64,000 nt of DNA, from positions 31,524 through 95,523 of IMG/VR virus record IMGVR_UViG_3300021171_000004. One strand, written 5' to 3'. The translations under genes were made by a program, and so were the position numbers. This stretch comes from a virus. How positions within the stretch are numbered: position 1 is the first letter of the stretch; each line of letters opens with the position of its first letter. The notes below the pieces were generated by a model, which ran no database searches, had not been told where the DNA came from, and worked only from the letters and a program-made list of their open reading frames with translations. This document shows positions 1-8,937 of this stretch, piece by piece.

Positions 1-1509
1 ATCGGAATGGCGGATGCCGTCCAATGGATCGTCTGCTTTCCGAACATAAGGGTCATTTATTTCACTGCCGAAGAAACTCTTGCGAATGATTTTGTTAGAC
101 AAGTAAAGCACTATTTTCAGGTTCCGGAAAATTCAAGGATGACCCGGTTCCAGATGTTGTACGCCGCGCACTGCGTGTCTACGAAAAGAAAAGAAGCGGA
201 CGACCAATTTTTGAGTCCCGCCCGTACAGACACACAGCCCCAACCTACCCTGTTAGCGTTATCTCTTGGGATGAGCACAGCAGGAAAACACGGCGACGTG
301 GCTTTCTTTGACGACACGGTTTCCAATAAAAATTCAGGGCCTAAAGCAACTCCCGAACAAAGAGTTCAAGTCGCAAACGAAATCAAATCGGCTCGCCCGA
401 TTATTGATCTTTACGGATACAGAAATTATACGGGAACTTACTGGGACAGCGCGGATGCTTATGTTTCGCTTGAAGAGACTATTTCTGATTTAAAGGTTCT
501 GAAAGCCCCTGCATGGGAAATTAAGCCCGCAGCCCGCAAGAAACAGATTCACGAACTCACCGAGGAAGATGTAGTTCTGCTTTTCCCAGTTGACCGCAAC
601 GGGGTTCCGCGCCTCACCTTTAAAGCGCTGATGGATGAGTTCAAGGTAGACGCCTTCATTTTTTCGTGCCAATACCTCCTAAATCCCACACTCACCAAAA
701 CGGTTAAGTTTACCGACCAAATGTTCCGGAAGCAGATTGTTCCTTCTTCGGAATTCCCGCAGGATGGAACTTATTTTATCGCGGACGTTTGGGATTTGGC
801 TACTTCGGATGGAAAAAAATCCGACCGTTCGTGTGGCATGGTTGGGAAATTTACTATTGCAGGTCCGCTCGCAGGCCGCATGTACGTTTCGGAAATTATC
901 CGCGGACGGTATAGTAAATCCGAACTACCATTTCAAATCGCGGGCCAAGCTAATCGGTGGAAGCCGCTCAAAAATTTAGGCATCGAAAAACCCCCGGCGC
1001 ATGATTTTCTTGAAAACGACATCATGCGGGCGATGCAAAAAGTTGGCTACCCAGATTGTCCGGCCATCGAGTGGATTCCAATCGAGAATATCAAAGGTGC
1101 GAAAAACGAACGCGCCGCCGAGACGGAAATTCTTCTGGTGAATAATCAGGTATTTTTCTCGGCGGATATTCCGACCGACGTGATGAACGAAGTTATCAAG
1201 GAACATGTCAACTTCAAGGCCGGAGCTAACCGCAAGGACGATTCGGTAGACACCTTGGCTCGGCTCGCACGGTACATGCCGAAGGAAATTTCCTGTCCGC
1301 AAAGTGAACAGGAAAAACAAACCGCAGCTTGGGATTTGCTTAAACAAAAACAACAGCACGAACGGATGTTTCCTCCGAACGAAGACAAACAAACTTCGAC
1401 ATGGAAACGAGACGGTTACGACCGCCAACAAGAAGTAGCGGCCCCCCTTACAGAATGGGAAGGGATGCCAATAGTGAGATCGATTGAGGAACAATATCTA
1501 GGAACTTAA
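1..1509 (+). CDS. terL: Terminase large subunit, 5'-truncated by the window
   Basis: This is the DNA-packaging motor, which cuts concatemeric phage DNA and pumps it through the portal. The reading frame is open to base 1, so the first ATG at 7 is probably internal and the Walker A motif lies upstream of the window. What is visible is the end of the ATPase domain and the RNase H-like nuclease domain: an acidic strand at YFIADVWDLATSDG (about residue 255), then a C-terminal RKDDSVDTLARLARY that matches the last acidic motif of terminase nucleases. The order terminase, portal, capsid supports the call. A near-copy of the recurring palindrome lies at 1295-1309. Confidence 0.88.
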   Translation: MGMADAVQWIVCFPNIRVIYFTAEETLANDFVRQVKHYFQVPENSRMTRFQMLYAAHCVSTKRKEADDQFLSPARTDTQPQPTLLALSLGMSTAGKHGDVAFFDDTVSNKNSGPKATPEQRVQVANEIKSARPIIDLYGYRNYTGTYWDSADAYVSLEETISDLKVLKAPAWEIKPAARKKQIHELTEEDVVLLFPVDRNGVPRLTFKALMDEFKVDAFIFSCQYLLNPTLTKTVKFTDQMFRKQIVPSSEFPQDGTYFIADVWDLATSDGKKSDRSCGMVGKFTIAGPLAGRMYVSEIIRGRYSKSELPFQIAGQANRWKPLKNLGIEKPPAHDFLENDIMRAMQKVGYPDCPAIEWIPIENIKGAKNERAAETEILLVNNQVFFSADIPTDVMNEVIKEHVNFKAGANRKDDSVDTLARLARYMPKEISCPQSEQEKQTAAWDLLKQKQQHERMFPPNEDKQTSTWKRDGYDRQQEVAAPLTEWEGMPIVRSIEEQYLGT

Positions 1510-4053
1510 ATGGCTGAGATTACGCCGCTTCAATTAATTGTACCCGATACATATGTAGGGCCGCTTCTGCAAGCTGCGGTGAATCAAGCCTTTTTAACTC
1601 CGAAGGCCGCAGTTTGGATCCCGGCAAACTACGCTGGGACGGACACGTACACGAACCCTAATAATGTGCCCGTGTTCGATATGCGTTCGGGTGGTTCTAC
1701 TAGTTTTACGTCTAATACAACATTTTCAACGATTGCTGGGGGAACGAATACTTCTGCTGCGCTAGTGGTCGGAACTGGTGCATCCCTGACGGCAACAGGA
1801 ACAGGTTCTATTATTTCAACCGCCGTAGCAAACTCTCCTACACCAAGTAGTGCTTACACTTTCACGAGTACACCAATTACAACGGCACCGTTTAGCGGGA
1901 ATCTGCTGGTAGGAGCGAATATCAATGCTGCTGGCACAGGTTCATACACAGCCGGGTCTGGTTATGCCTTAATAGGAACACCAACAGCCACCTTAGCGTT
2001 GGAATATCAGACGGCTGCCGCTGCGACAAGCTATTCTTCGACATTCACTTACTCGGTCAGTTCTGGCAATTGGGGTGGGACCATCGCAGCGTTTTCTTCG
2101 CCGGGAAACAATGCCGCTCTCGTTCAAGGGAAAGTGCAATCCGCTTCAACGTCACTAGCTTATACCAGTAACAACGGTGCTGGGAATCTGCTGATTGCAG
2201 TTTTCAGGTATAACGGGGCAAGTGCCGCCCCCATTGCGTCAATCTCCGATACAGCAGGAAATACCTGGGTTTCTGCGGGCGCTCGCGCCTTTCAGGGGTA
2301 TGCCAAAGGCGTGTCTGACTCCAATTTTCTGGAAGTTTGGTATGCCATGAATAGTATTGCCGGTGCAAACACCGTCACTGCGACGATGGGTTCAGGTACC
2401 ACTGGCGGTGCAACTCATATGGGGATTGCAGAGTTCTCTGGTGTAGCCACAACTAATGCGCTCGTAGATTATAACTTCACCGGTTCAACGACTGGGGCCA
2501 CAAGCATCCCAGGCGCAACGACAAACCCCCAGTACACGATTAACGCCACCAATAATACTACTGGTGTAGTTGACTTTACAGGTCGGGACTCCGGTGCAGT
2601 TGTCCGCAGCGCATTCAACGCAAGAGCCGGAACAGGCGGCTTATTCTACTTCAAAAATGGTATCTATCCTGGGCAGACTTCGCTACATGAAAGCGTGGCA
2701 GGGCAGACGGCCATCTGGTATGTATGGGGGATACCCGCGCCTGTGTTGGGAACCCAAGAGGTTTCATTTCATATTGTGTGCGAGAGTTTTACTCAGACTC
2801 TTTATGCCACGCTGCAAACAGATGGTTGTATCCACCAAATCTTGCCCTCCGCGTATGCAGGGCCCCAACCATTATCAAATAACACATTATCCGGATTCTG
2901 GCAGCGTCCTAATGCTACCTTTGGGGCCATCAACAACAACGCAATATTTTTTGTAAATGGCACCGTTCGCATTCCCGACAATCAGCATACACCGTCCAAT
3001 TCCTTCGATACCTTTACAGCTATATACTCATCTCACATCAACACAGTTGCCGATACGGTTATCACCGCAGTAGACCAATTGTGTTCGGGGCTGGCTGTCG
3101 GGCTGTCGGGCGTCAATGGTTATCGCACAAATCAATCGGGGACAGATGAGACGTACTTCGAGAACACCTACGCTGTTGGCTTCAATACTCCGTACAACGT
3201 CCTGTCGAATCACCCCATCGGAAATAATATGCACGCAGCCTGCAATCAAAACGCAGGAACGTTCAGCATTTCAACATCAATGTATGGTGGGATGTTAAAC
3301 CATTTTGGAGATTACCACAATCTAAATGGTTTTGTGTTTGGATGCGCCCAAACAGGGACGCGCTGGGACTTGCAGAACATGGCTCAGGAATTTGCAATCA
3401 CTGGAACTTTTGCGCGGGCAGGGAACGCCACAGAAACAACTCCTGGCAACTGCATGGGGAAAGTGAGCGTAAGTTCAGGCTCTGCGAATAATGTGTCTTT
3501 CACGCCCGGTTCATTTTTCGCATCTGGTAACGGCGCTAATTTCCAAGTCACTGAATCAACCCGGCTCATACAGCCAGGGTTGCTCACTTCTAATTTCACT
3601 TCGGCTGCGACTACAGGGACGACCAAGCAAACGTTGGCGACATACACGTTTACATACAATGCTGGTGGGGGAGGCCAGGGGAGCAACATCGGCCCGTTCC
3701 AAAACAACCCTGGTGCGGTTTTCAGGATAAAAGCGTGGGGTATCGCTGCAAACAATGTTAACAGCAAAGTGTTTGAACTTGATTTTGGTGGCACTCTTAT
3801 CGCTAGTATCACCGCCACTCCGAGCGTCGCAGATTCCGTCAAATGCGAAGCAGAAATAATTGTTAGCTCCGTTGCGAACACGCAGGAGGTCATAGGCTAT
3901 TGTGACGATGGAACAGCACGAACGGTAACACGCTCTGCTCCCGCAATTACAGGTAATGCAAATATAATTTTGAATGCTGCCGCAACTACAGCCGGGGCCG
4001 CAGGCGATTTCACCTTCAAGGGGATGACGATTGAATACGTTGGTGGCAACTAA
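1510..4053 (+). CDS. Thr/Ser/Gly-rich virion fibre-like protein
   Basis: This 847-residue protein starts directly after the terminase stop. Its composition (Thr, Ser, Gly, Ala, Asn, few charges) is typical of beta-rich phage fibres and decoration proteins. At about residues 210-330 there is a module with the motif SDTAGNTWVSAG followed by WYAMN and AEFSGV. Related modules occur in the gene at 26961 (VTDTLGNTYTP, LEYAG) and in the minus-strand gene at 4905 (DSRGDVWTRDQC). That points to a shared immunoglobulin-like or lectin-like fold, which is an inference. The C-terminal part, about residues 640-847, looks like another beta domain. Adsorption or capsid decoration is likely, but no specific function can be named. 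Confidence 0.7.
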   Translation: MAEITPLQLIVPDTYVGPLLQAAVNQAFLTPKAAVWIPANYAGTDTYTNPNNVPVFDMRSGGSTSFTSNTTFSTIAGGTNTSAALVVGTGASLTATGTGSIISTAVANSPTPSSAYTFTSTPITTAPFSGNLLVGANINAAGTGSYTAGSGYALIGTPTATLALEYQTAAAATSYSSTFTYSVSSGNWGGTIAAFSSPGNNAALVQGKVQSASTSLAYTSNNGAGNLLIAVFRYNGASAAPIASISDTAGNTWVSAGARAFQGYAKGVSDSNFLEVWYAMNSIAGANTVTATMGSGTTGGATHMGIAEFSGVATTNALVDYNFTGSTTGATSIPGATTNPQYTINATNNTTGVVDFTGRDSGAVVRSAFNARAGTGGLFYFKNGIYPGQTSLHESVAGQTAIWYVWGIPAPVLGTQEVSFHIVCESFTQTLYATLQTDGCIHQILPSAYAGPQPLSNNTLSGFWQRPNATFGAINNNAIFFVNGTVRIPDNQHTPSNSFDTFTAIYSSHINTVADTVITAVDQLCSGLAVGLSGVNGYRTNQSGTDETYFENTYAVGFNTPYNVLSNHPIGNNMHAACNQNAGTFSISTSMYGGMLNHFGDYHNLNGFVFGCAQTGTRWDLQNMAQEFAITGTFARAGNATETTPGNCMGKVSVSSGSANNVSFTPGSFFASGNGANFQVTESTRLIQPGLLTSNFTSAATTGTTKQTLATYTFTYNAGGGGQGSNIGPFQNNPGAVFRIKAWGIAANNVNSKVFELDFGGTLIASITATPSVADSVKCEAEIIVSSVANTQEVIGYCDDGTARTVTRSAPAITGNANIILNAAATTAGAAGDFTFKGMTIEYVGGN

Positions 4054-4101
4054 AAGTAAAAAGTTTTTCTCTTCATTAGGAGAGAGAGAAGGAGAAGTAA
4101 A

Positions 4102-4386
4102 TTGGCTCAACTCAGAATGTACGTGAACAAAGGTTGTCCGCATTGTGAACAAGCAAAGGCTTTTTTTGACGCCCAGAACGTAATAGTGGAAGTTGTTGAA
4201 ATTGGGTTCGATCCCGTTCTGCAAGCCGGGCTAAGGTCGCTGTTCAACGGCGGCAATTTCCAGGTTCCGCTTATCGTTTCGTTCGCAACCCAAGAGGTGG
4301 TTCTAGGTAATGATCCAGTTCAACTCCAGCGTATTATTGCTGCTCTTGTCCCTAGCACAAAGCCATCTGACTCTGCTTCTCAGTAA
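4102..4386 (+). CDS. Glutaredoxin/NrdH-like thiol oxidoreductase
   Basis: This is a 94-residue thioredoxin-fold protein with the redox motif CPHC at residues 12-15, after a first beta strand (LRMYVNKG). The later VPLIV carries the cis-proline expected in glutaredoxins, which reduce disulphides or supply electrons to ribonucleotide reductase. The start is TTG at 4102, chosen because a strong AGGAGAAG site lies 5 bases upstream and no ATG fits. No ribonucleotide reductase is visible in the window, so the electron acceptor is unknown. The next gene overlaps its 3' end. Confidence 0.8.
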   Translation: MAQLRMYVNKGCPHCEQAKAFFDAQNVIVEVVEIGFDPVLQAGLRSLFNGGNFQVPLIVSFATQEVVLGNDPVQLQRIIAALVPSTKPSDSASQ

Positions 4387-4684
4387 CGGGAAGATTTTCG
4401 ACCCGATTTTTGATGTACATTTTTGGTGGAAGACCGCAAAATCAGATTGGCTGAGAGAGTTGCGGTCATGCCCCGTGTGTCTGGGATTCTGGACTGCCGC
4501 CATCGTTTCTTTACTCGCGGGAATCCACAATCCATGGCAAATTCTAGTTGTGGCCGGAACTGGACACGTACTATACCTGCTTCGCGAAAAATACCTGCCC
4601 TGTGATAAATGCAAGGTTCCGGAACCGATCCCATTTAAATTTGTAGGACATCAAGCGGTGGGTGTGGAACCTGCTCCTAAGTAG
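4310..4684 (+). CDS. Small membrane protein, DUF1360-like
   Basis: This protein of about 124 residues has two hydrophobic segments, one near the N-terminus (about residues 8-24) and one around residues 60-82. The motif SCPVCLGFWTA between them resembles the CxxCxGFW signature of DUF1360-type membrane proteins of phages and Bacillus. A later CDKC pair could bind metal or form a disulphide. It overlaps the glutaredoxin gene by up to 77 bases; an in-frame TTG at 4346 is an alternative start. Function is unknown, but pairing with a thiol oxidoreductase suggests redox chemistry at the membrane (inference). Confidence 0.6.
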   Translation: MIQFNSSVLLLLLSLAQSHLTLLLSNGKIFDPIFDVHFWWKTAKSDWLRELRSCPVCLGFWTAAIVSLLAGIHNPWQILVVAGTGHVLYLLREKYLPCDKCKVPEPIPFKFVGHQAVGVEPAPK

Positions 4685-4711
4685 CTCTCCGTCAGCAGGT
4701 GTCGCGGAGCC

Positions 4712-4894
4712 TTACAATTCTGAACCATGTTCGGCTGTGGGATCGAGAATGCAGGCGGCGTACTCTGTCGAATCGGGTACCGCAATTCCTCCATAGGAAT
4801 CGGTAATCTGGTACATCCAACCGTCAGGACAGCGGCCAACATACTCAAGTTCCCTAGTGAACGTAGGCTCAGGATTTTGGTTATCAGGTGACAT
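4712..4894 (-). CDS. Hypothetical 60-residue cargo protein
   Basis: This short acidic protein has no recognised domain and is encoded downstream of the minus-strand secreted-protein gene, 10 bases after its stop. On the minus strand a purine-rich AAAGGGGGG site sits just before GTG (4897) and ATG (4894); I chose the ATG. It contains CPDGWMYQITDS, which could be a short beta hairpin. It probably shares a transcript with the gene at 4905. Confidence 0.5.
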   Translation of the reverse strand: MSPDNQNPEPTFTRELEYVGRCPDGWMYQITDSYGGIAVPDSTEYAACILDPTAEHGSEL

Positions 4895-4904
4895 CACCCC
4901 CCTT

Positions 4905-5660
4905 TCATTGCTTTTTGTAAGCTGCTATGCCCGCCAGCCAGTGGCCTCCTCCGCTTTCCGAACCATCTGCGTTGCGGCCCATCCAAGAACCAATGTAGAC
5001 GCCCGTGGTTGGTGCAATCATGTCCTCAGCGAAAACACATGTGGCCTTCCCCTCAAGCGTGTATCCCGGGCCAGATCGCACAACACCCCCGCTATTGGGC
5101 GGGCAGCTTTCCCCCCAAGCTAATATGAGCGCGCCTGCTTCGGTGTCTATTGGTAGTGTCCAAGCGTAAGGGCAATCACCACCGTTGGTGCAATCCGGAA
5201 AGACAGAGTTCTGGTCCGCGTACGTGCCTAAATTACCCGCGTCGAAATTCCAGTTCCCGTCGTAAATAAGGATAAGCACATCCGAAAACTGATCGCCTGA
5301 GAACGACAGTTGAACCCCGGTTGTACACGACACACCGACCCCGCAAAAGGAGCCGAAATTGGTGTGATACGAACAATTGCCCGTGAAGGTCACGCACTGG
5401 TCCCGGGTCCAAACATCGCCCCGGCTGTCAGTTATTGTTCCCTGCGAACTGAATCTTGCGATGACTACTGCCATCGTGTTCGGTGGAGTCAGGAAGTAGC
5501 AGCCTGCTTGGGCAGAGCAAGCTACTGTCGTACGGATTGGCAGAGACAAAAATGACGAACGCGACCGTACCGGAGCGAGAAAACAAATTCCAGCGAAAAG
5601 TAAAGCACTAACAAAAAGTGCTTGGCCTATCGAAATGAAAACAGCGCGTAAATTTTTCAT
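4905..5660 (-). CDS. Predicted secreted beta-rich protein on an opposite-strand cargo cassette
   Basis: This 251-residue protein has a classical signal peptide: basic MKNLR, a hydrophobic stretch to about residue 30, then Ser/Arg-rich sequence. The mature part carries about ten cysteines and the DSRGDVWTRDQC motif that resembles the SDTxGNTW module in two virion proteins of this window. It is read against the structural operon from its own strong promoter (5701-5730) and a GGGAGGAAAAT ribosome site just before the ATG. This is the layout of a phage moron, a gene expressed independently of the lytic programme. A role outside the cell or at the envelope of the host is inferred. Confidence 0.7.
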   Translation of the reverse strand: MKNLRAVFISIGQALFVSALLFAGICFLAPVRSRSSFLSLPIRTTVACSAQAGCYFLTPPNTMAVVIARFSSQGTITDSRGDVWTRDQCVTFTGNCSYHTNFGSFCGVGVSCTTGVQLSFSGDQFSDVLILIYDGNWNFDAGNLGTYADQNSVFPDCTNGGDCPYAWTLPIDTEAGALILAWGESCPPNSGGVVRSGPGYTLEGKATCVFAEDMIAPTTGVYIGSWMGRNADGSESGGGHWLAGIAAYKKQ

Positions 5661-5700
5661 ATTTTCCTCCCTAGTTTTTCAAGCCCATGCTTGTTCGACA

Positions 5701-5730
5701 AATATACCACGGTGAAAAGATTTTTGTCAA
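5701..5730 (-). promoter_or_regulatory. Sigma70-type promoter of the secreted cargo gene
   Basis: On the minus strand there is TTGACA (5725-5730), an 18-base spacer and TATATT (5701-5706). It lies about 40 bases upstream of the ATG at 5660. The spacer contains a half-site of the genome-wide palindrome (TTCAC). Confidence 0.7.
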
Positions 5731-5737
5731 CTACTAA

Positions 5738-5830
5738 ATGAGAATAACTCCGGACGAAGCAAATCCTCAAGGCCAGATAAACCCAGACGATTTCAAAAGT
5801 GCTGCGGAAGTAGCGGGATGGTATGTATAA
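5738..5830 (+). pseudogene. Duplicated 5' fragment of the portal gene
   Basis: A 30-codon open frame encodes TPDEANPQGQINPDDFKSAA, which parallels EPDAANPQGQIDPKDFISAS at the start of the real portal protein (6215). The copies differ at several positions, so this is not a recent exact duplication. It stops at TAA 5828-5830, within the first codons of the endonuclease gene. The simplest reading is that a mobile endonuclease gene brought in the portal 5' end of a related phage. Confidence 0.7.
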
Positions 5831-6215
5831 GGACCGAAAATCTCCGGAAGTTAAGGCCAAAGAGAAAGCTAGGACTCTGCGGTGGATAAAAAGTAATCCA
5901 GAGAAGTATCGACGGGTTACGAAGAACCGAAATTTGAAAAAGAGTTTCGGTATCACACTAGAGGATTACGAACGGATGCACGCAGATCAAAACGGTCTGT
6001 GTGCTATTTGCCAGAAACCAGAAAAATATAAAAGTGCGAATCCCCAAAGTTTAGGGCAACTACTGAGTCTAGCTGTAGACCACGATCATAATAGGAATCA
6101 TGTTCGCGCTTTGCTGTGCATGGCCTGCAACAAAGGGTTAGGGTGTTTTGAAGAAGATATACTCCGTTTACAAGCTGCGATTGAATATATCAAGAAACAT
6201 GCGGGAGAAAATTGA
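5823..6215 (+). CDS. Endonuclease VII-type HNH nuclease (probably mobile)
   Basis: This 130-residue protein has a basic N-terminus (many Lys/Arg in the first 45 residues) and the endonuclease VII core: CAICQKP, then LAVDHDHNRNHVRALLCMACN. Two CxxC pairs bind zinc, and DHDH holds the catalytic histidine. Proteins like this often act as free-standing homing endonucleases in phages. It is wedged between a duplicated portal start and the real portal gene, and its TGA overlaps the portal ATG. Its direct role in the phage life cycle is uncertain. Confidence 0.85.
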   Translation: MYKDRKSPEVKAKEKARTLRWIKSNPEKYRRVTKNRNLKKSFGITLEDYERMHADQNGLCAICQKPEKYKSANPQSLGQLLSLAVDHDHNRNHVRALLCMACNKGLGCFEEDILRLQAAIEYIKKHAGEN

Positions 6216-8338
6216 TGGCTAGGATAGAACCAGATGCCGCAAACCCGCAAGGTCAAATTGACCCAAAAGATTTTATAAGTGCTTCCGAAGTTACTAAAGC
6301 GGGCGCGTTGCAGTTGGTTTGTCAGGATGCGCAATCCAGTGAGGCTTGGTTAACTCAAAACTACTGGAATATCAGATGGCGTGAGGCGGATGCGCTGTAT
6401 CAATCCCCGCCTTCGGTTCTCATGTGGGAAAATACCACAACGCCGCGTTCAAATGTAAATCGCTTCGTAGTTGCGGAAACTGTGAATGCAATTCACCCGC
6501 AAATCATGAACGGGCTATTTTATGAGCAGCCGCCATTCGTTCTGCGTCCGCGCCCGGTAATTACCCAGAACACTTCCCGGGCGATTTCCACGGTTATTGC
6601 ACAGGAATTGGATGAAATAAACTTTCGGCAGGAAACCGATTGGGGGCTTTTTTCCTCGCTCAACTTCGGCACAGGTATTTGGAAATGGGGTTTTAAAACC
6701 TACCCGAAGAAAACCACGAAGTACGTTCCGGTAGGAAACACCGTTTCGGTGGCGGCTCCCCTCCCGAATGCTCCGGCCACGATTCTCGAAACACCAGAAT
6801 CCCTGATGTACAAGCGGGTAGTCGGTGAAGAAGATGTTCACACACCGACTTTCGAAAACAAAGATATCCGTTATGTTTTGCCTGATCCGGCGCTCAAAGT
6901 CCCGGATATCCGCAAGGGCAAGTTTGTAATCGACAAGATGTATCTCACGTACAAGGACCTGATTAAACTAGCGTCCGAAGAGTACGTGGATGAGGATCCA
7001 AAAACCGGAAAGCAAACGCTAAAGAAGCGCTACGATCTTCCGAGCGAAGCAGAAATCAAAGAGTGGTTTACTAAACCCAAAGAATTGCCTGCGGCTGGGG
7101 CGGCGGGCGAGTCCATGTCTCCGCAGGGCACGGCTTATATCCATCACGCCAAGCCTGCCTTTCAACCTTCGACCGCGGATCCACTAGACGAACCTCTAGA
7201 AGTTTTGGAGCGCTGGGACAACGATAAAGTCATCACGGTTTTAAATCGTGTAAAAGTCATACGAAACGAGCCGAACGAATTTGGAGTTATCCCTTTCCTC
7301 TCGCTTAATTGGTGGAATATTCCTGATGCTTTTTGGGGTCTCGGTCTTGGGCGCGTCATTGGTGTCGAACAAAGAGTTCAAGCGGGCCTCATTAACGCCT
7401 GTCTTGATTTGGCATCCCTTATCGTTAATCCGATGTTCGTTCGGGCTCGTGGCGCGAATATTAACGAGCAGCAGATACGTCAACGAATTGGTGGAATCAT
7501 CGCAGTTGACGGGGACACGCAAAAAGCCCTAACTCTACTCGAACAGCCGAGTATTCCCGCCGAAGTCGTGCAGCAAATTGCTTTGTCGCAATCCCGAGTT
7601 GCAACCACGTCCGGAGCGGACCAGCAACTTACCATGGGTGTGAACACGGGTAAGGGCGGGGCCATGCGCACAGGCACGGGCGCTGCGGGTATGATTCAGG
7701 CAACCATGAATCGTATCGGCGGTTTTGCCGAAGCTTTCGTGCGTCAAGTCTACGAACCCTTTATCTACACAGTTCACAAACTGAACAAAGAGAAGATGCC
7801 GATTTCCTATATTCGGAAACTTCTCGGGGATAAGCTGGGCAAGGACTTCAAGTTCGACGCGAACGAGTTTTTGAACGCGCCCGCTGAGTTCGAAGTTCTG
7901 GCTGGTTCGCACTTAGCCGCAAAATCCCAGATGGCGCAGTCGCTGTTCATGATGCTCCAGCTTTTTGAGAATGCTCCTTTGATGCAGCAACTGAACGAAA
8001 TCAATCTCAAGAAGGTGAACATAGAAGAATTGTTCCACATGGTGCATGACATCTCCGGGTGGAAGAATTACTACGACATCATCCAAGACATGACGCCCGA
8101 AGAAATCCAAAGGCAGCAAGCGAAGTCGCAAGGTGCCCAGATGCAGGCCAAGTTGCAGGGTCAGATGGCCATGGAAGATAAGAAGTTCCAGAATAACCAG
8201 CAACTCATAGACCAGGAGAATGAAGGCCGAGCCGCACGGGATATTTTCCGCGTGATTGCGGAGAAGTCTGCGGAGCCAGAAGCACTACTTGGAGCAGAAG
8301 CCCCGTCCGCAGGAGTAGGAAGTTCTGAACAAGGATAA
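6215..8338 (+). CDS. Portal protein (head-tail connector)
   Basis: This protein of about 707 residues would form the dodecameric ring through which DNA enters and leaves the capsid. The size, the position between terminase and capsid genes, and sequence such as NVNRFVVAETVNAIHPQ, EQRVQAGLINACLDL and a Gln-rich helical C-terminus fit podovirus-type portals. I chose ATG 6215 over TTG 6212 because the ATG overlaps the preceding stop and has GGGAGA upstream. The C-terminal 100 residues (QQAKSQGAQMQAKLQGQMA) are predicted helical and could form the barrel or crown. A one-mismatch palindrome lies at 7772-7786. Confidence 0.82.
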   Translation: MARIEPDAANPQGQIDPKDFISASEVTKAGALQLVCQDAQSSEAWLTQNYWNIRWREADALYQSPPSVLMWENTTTPRSNVNRFVVAETVNAIHPQIMNGLFYEQPPFVLRPRPVITQNTSRAISTVIAQELDEINFRQETDWGLFSSLNFGTGIWKWGFKTYPKKTTKYVPVGNTVSVAAPLPNAPATILETPESLMYKRVVGEEDVHTPTFENKDIRYVLPDPALKVPDIRKGKFVIDKMYLTYKDLIKLASEEYVDEDPKTGKQTLKKRYDLPSEAEIKEWFTKPKELPAAGAAGESMSPQGTAYIHHAKPAFQPSTADPLDEPLEVLERWDNDKVITVLNRVKVIRNEPNEFGVIPFLSLNWWNIPDAFWGLGLGRVIGVEQRVQAGLINACLDLASLIVNPMFVRARGANINEQQIRQRIGGIIAVDGDTQKALTLLEQPSIPAEVVQQIALSQSRVATTSGADQQLTMGVNTGKGGAMRTGTGAAGMIQATMNRIGGFAEAFVRQVYEPFIYTVHKLNKEKMPISYIRKLLGDKLGKDFKFDANEFLNAPAEFEVLAGSHLAAKSQMAQSLFMMLQLFENAPLMQQLNEINLKKVNIEELFHMVHDISGWKNYYDIIQDMTPEEIQRQQAKSQGAQMQAKLQGQMAMEDKKFQNNQQLIDQENEGRAARDIFRVIAEKSAEPEALLGAEAPSAGVGSSEQG
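7772..7786. repeat. Variant of the genome-wide palindrome
   Basis: GTTCACAAACTGAAC, one mismatch from GTTCAC-NNN-GTGAAC, inside the portal gene. Confidence 0.4.
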
Positions 8339-8341
8339 TAC

Positions 8342-8728
8342 ATGAATGGCTCCGAGATCGAAACGGCCCCACGACGCCCCCAGATAAATCCACTCGCACT
8401 AGACGAGCCCCAAGAACTATCCGATACGGAAAAAATGGATTTGATAGCCGGAGACGATTCTCCGTACGCCAAAGCCATGAAAAAACTCATGCGGTGGGAG
8501 ATAGCCAAATCCCGCGAAGCCGCAGAGGATTGCGACCCGTCCGAAAAGGAAAAGCAGGTAGCCCTGCTCACGGTTTTGTATGCCCAGAAAAAGTTCTTCA
8601 ATAGTTTAATGGGCGCAATTCTGTTCGAAAAAACAAGCCATCTATCCGATGTCCGTCAAAAAATCGCACAGGAAGAATTGCAAGACCGAGAAAAGCTTGA
8701 ATCAATAATTCTCGCAAATCAAACTTAG
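8342..8728 (+). CDS. Hypothetical helical protein after the portal
   Basis: A 128-residue acidic and helical protein with no recognised domain. It starts 3 bases after the portal stop, with AAGGATAAT upstream of the ATG. It is probably co-transcribed with the portal gene and may be a head assembly factor, judged only by position. Confidence 0.65.
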   Translation: MNGSEIETAPRRPQINPLALDEPQELSDTEKMDLIAGDDSPYAKAMKKLMRWEIAKSREAAEDCDPSEKEKQVALLTVLYAQKKFFNSLMGAILFEKTSHLSDVRQKIAQEELQDREKLESIILANQT

Positions 8729-8937
8729 ACGGTTATTCGGCACACCATACAAGTCCAGACAGGCGGTTCCCAACCGTAGTTAGACCCGGAATCCCAATAG
8801 GCTTTATGAACATGCTTGTTGGTGCCGCAGTTTGAGCATTGCGGCGGGGTTACTTTTTTGCAATTGCAGTCGCGATACGAACAAACACTCTCTTCGGCTT
8901 TAGGTTTTTTGTGTCCCATACTCTTTTTCCTGTCCAT
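8725..8937 (-). CDS. Small zinc-ribbon protein
   Basis: This 70-residue protein carries several Cys pairs: CSYRDCNC, CSNCGTNKH and CMVC near the C-terminus, suggesting one or two zinc sites. It lies downstream of the Mom-like gene on the same strand and overlaps its 3' end by about 85 bases. A ribosome site (AAGGAA) precedes the ATG at 8937; a second ATG at 8919 with GGAAAAAG is an alternative. It may be a partner of the Mom-like protein, but this is inferred only from position. Confidence 0.55.
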   Translation of the reverse strand: MDRKKSMGHKKPKAEESVCSYRDCNCKKVTPPQCSNCGTNKHVHKAYWDSGSNYGWEPPVWTCMVCRITV

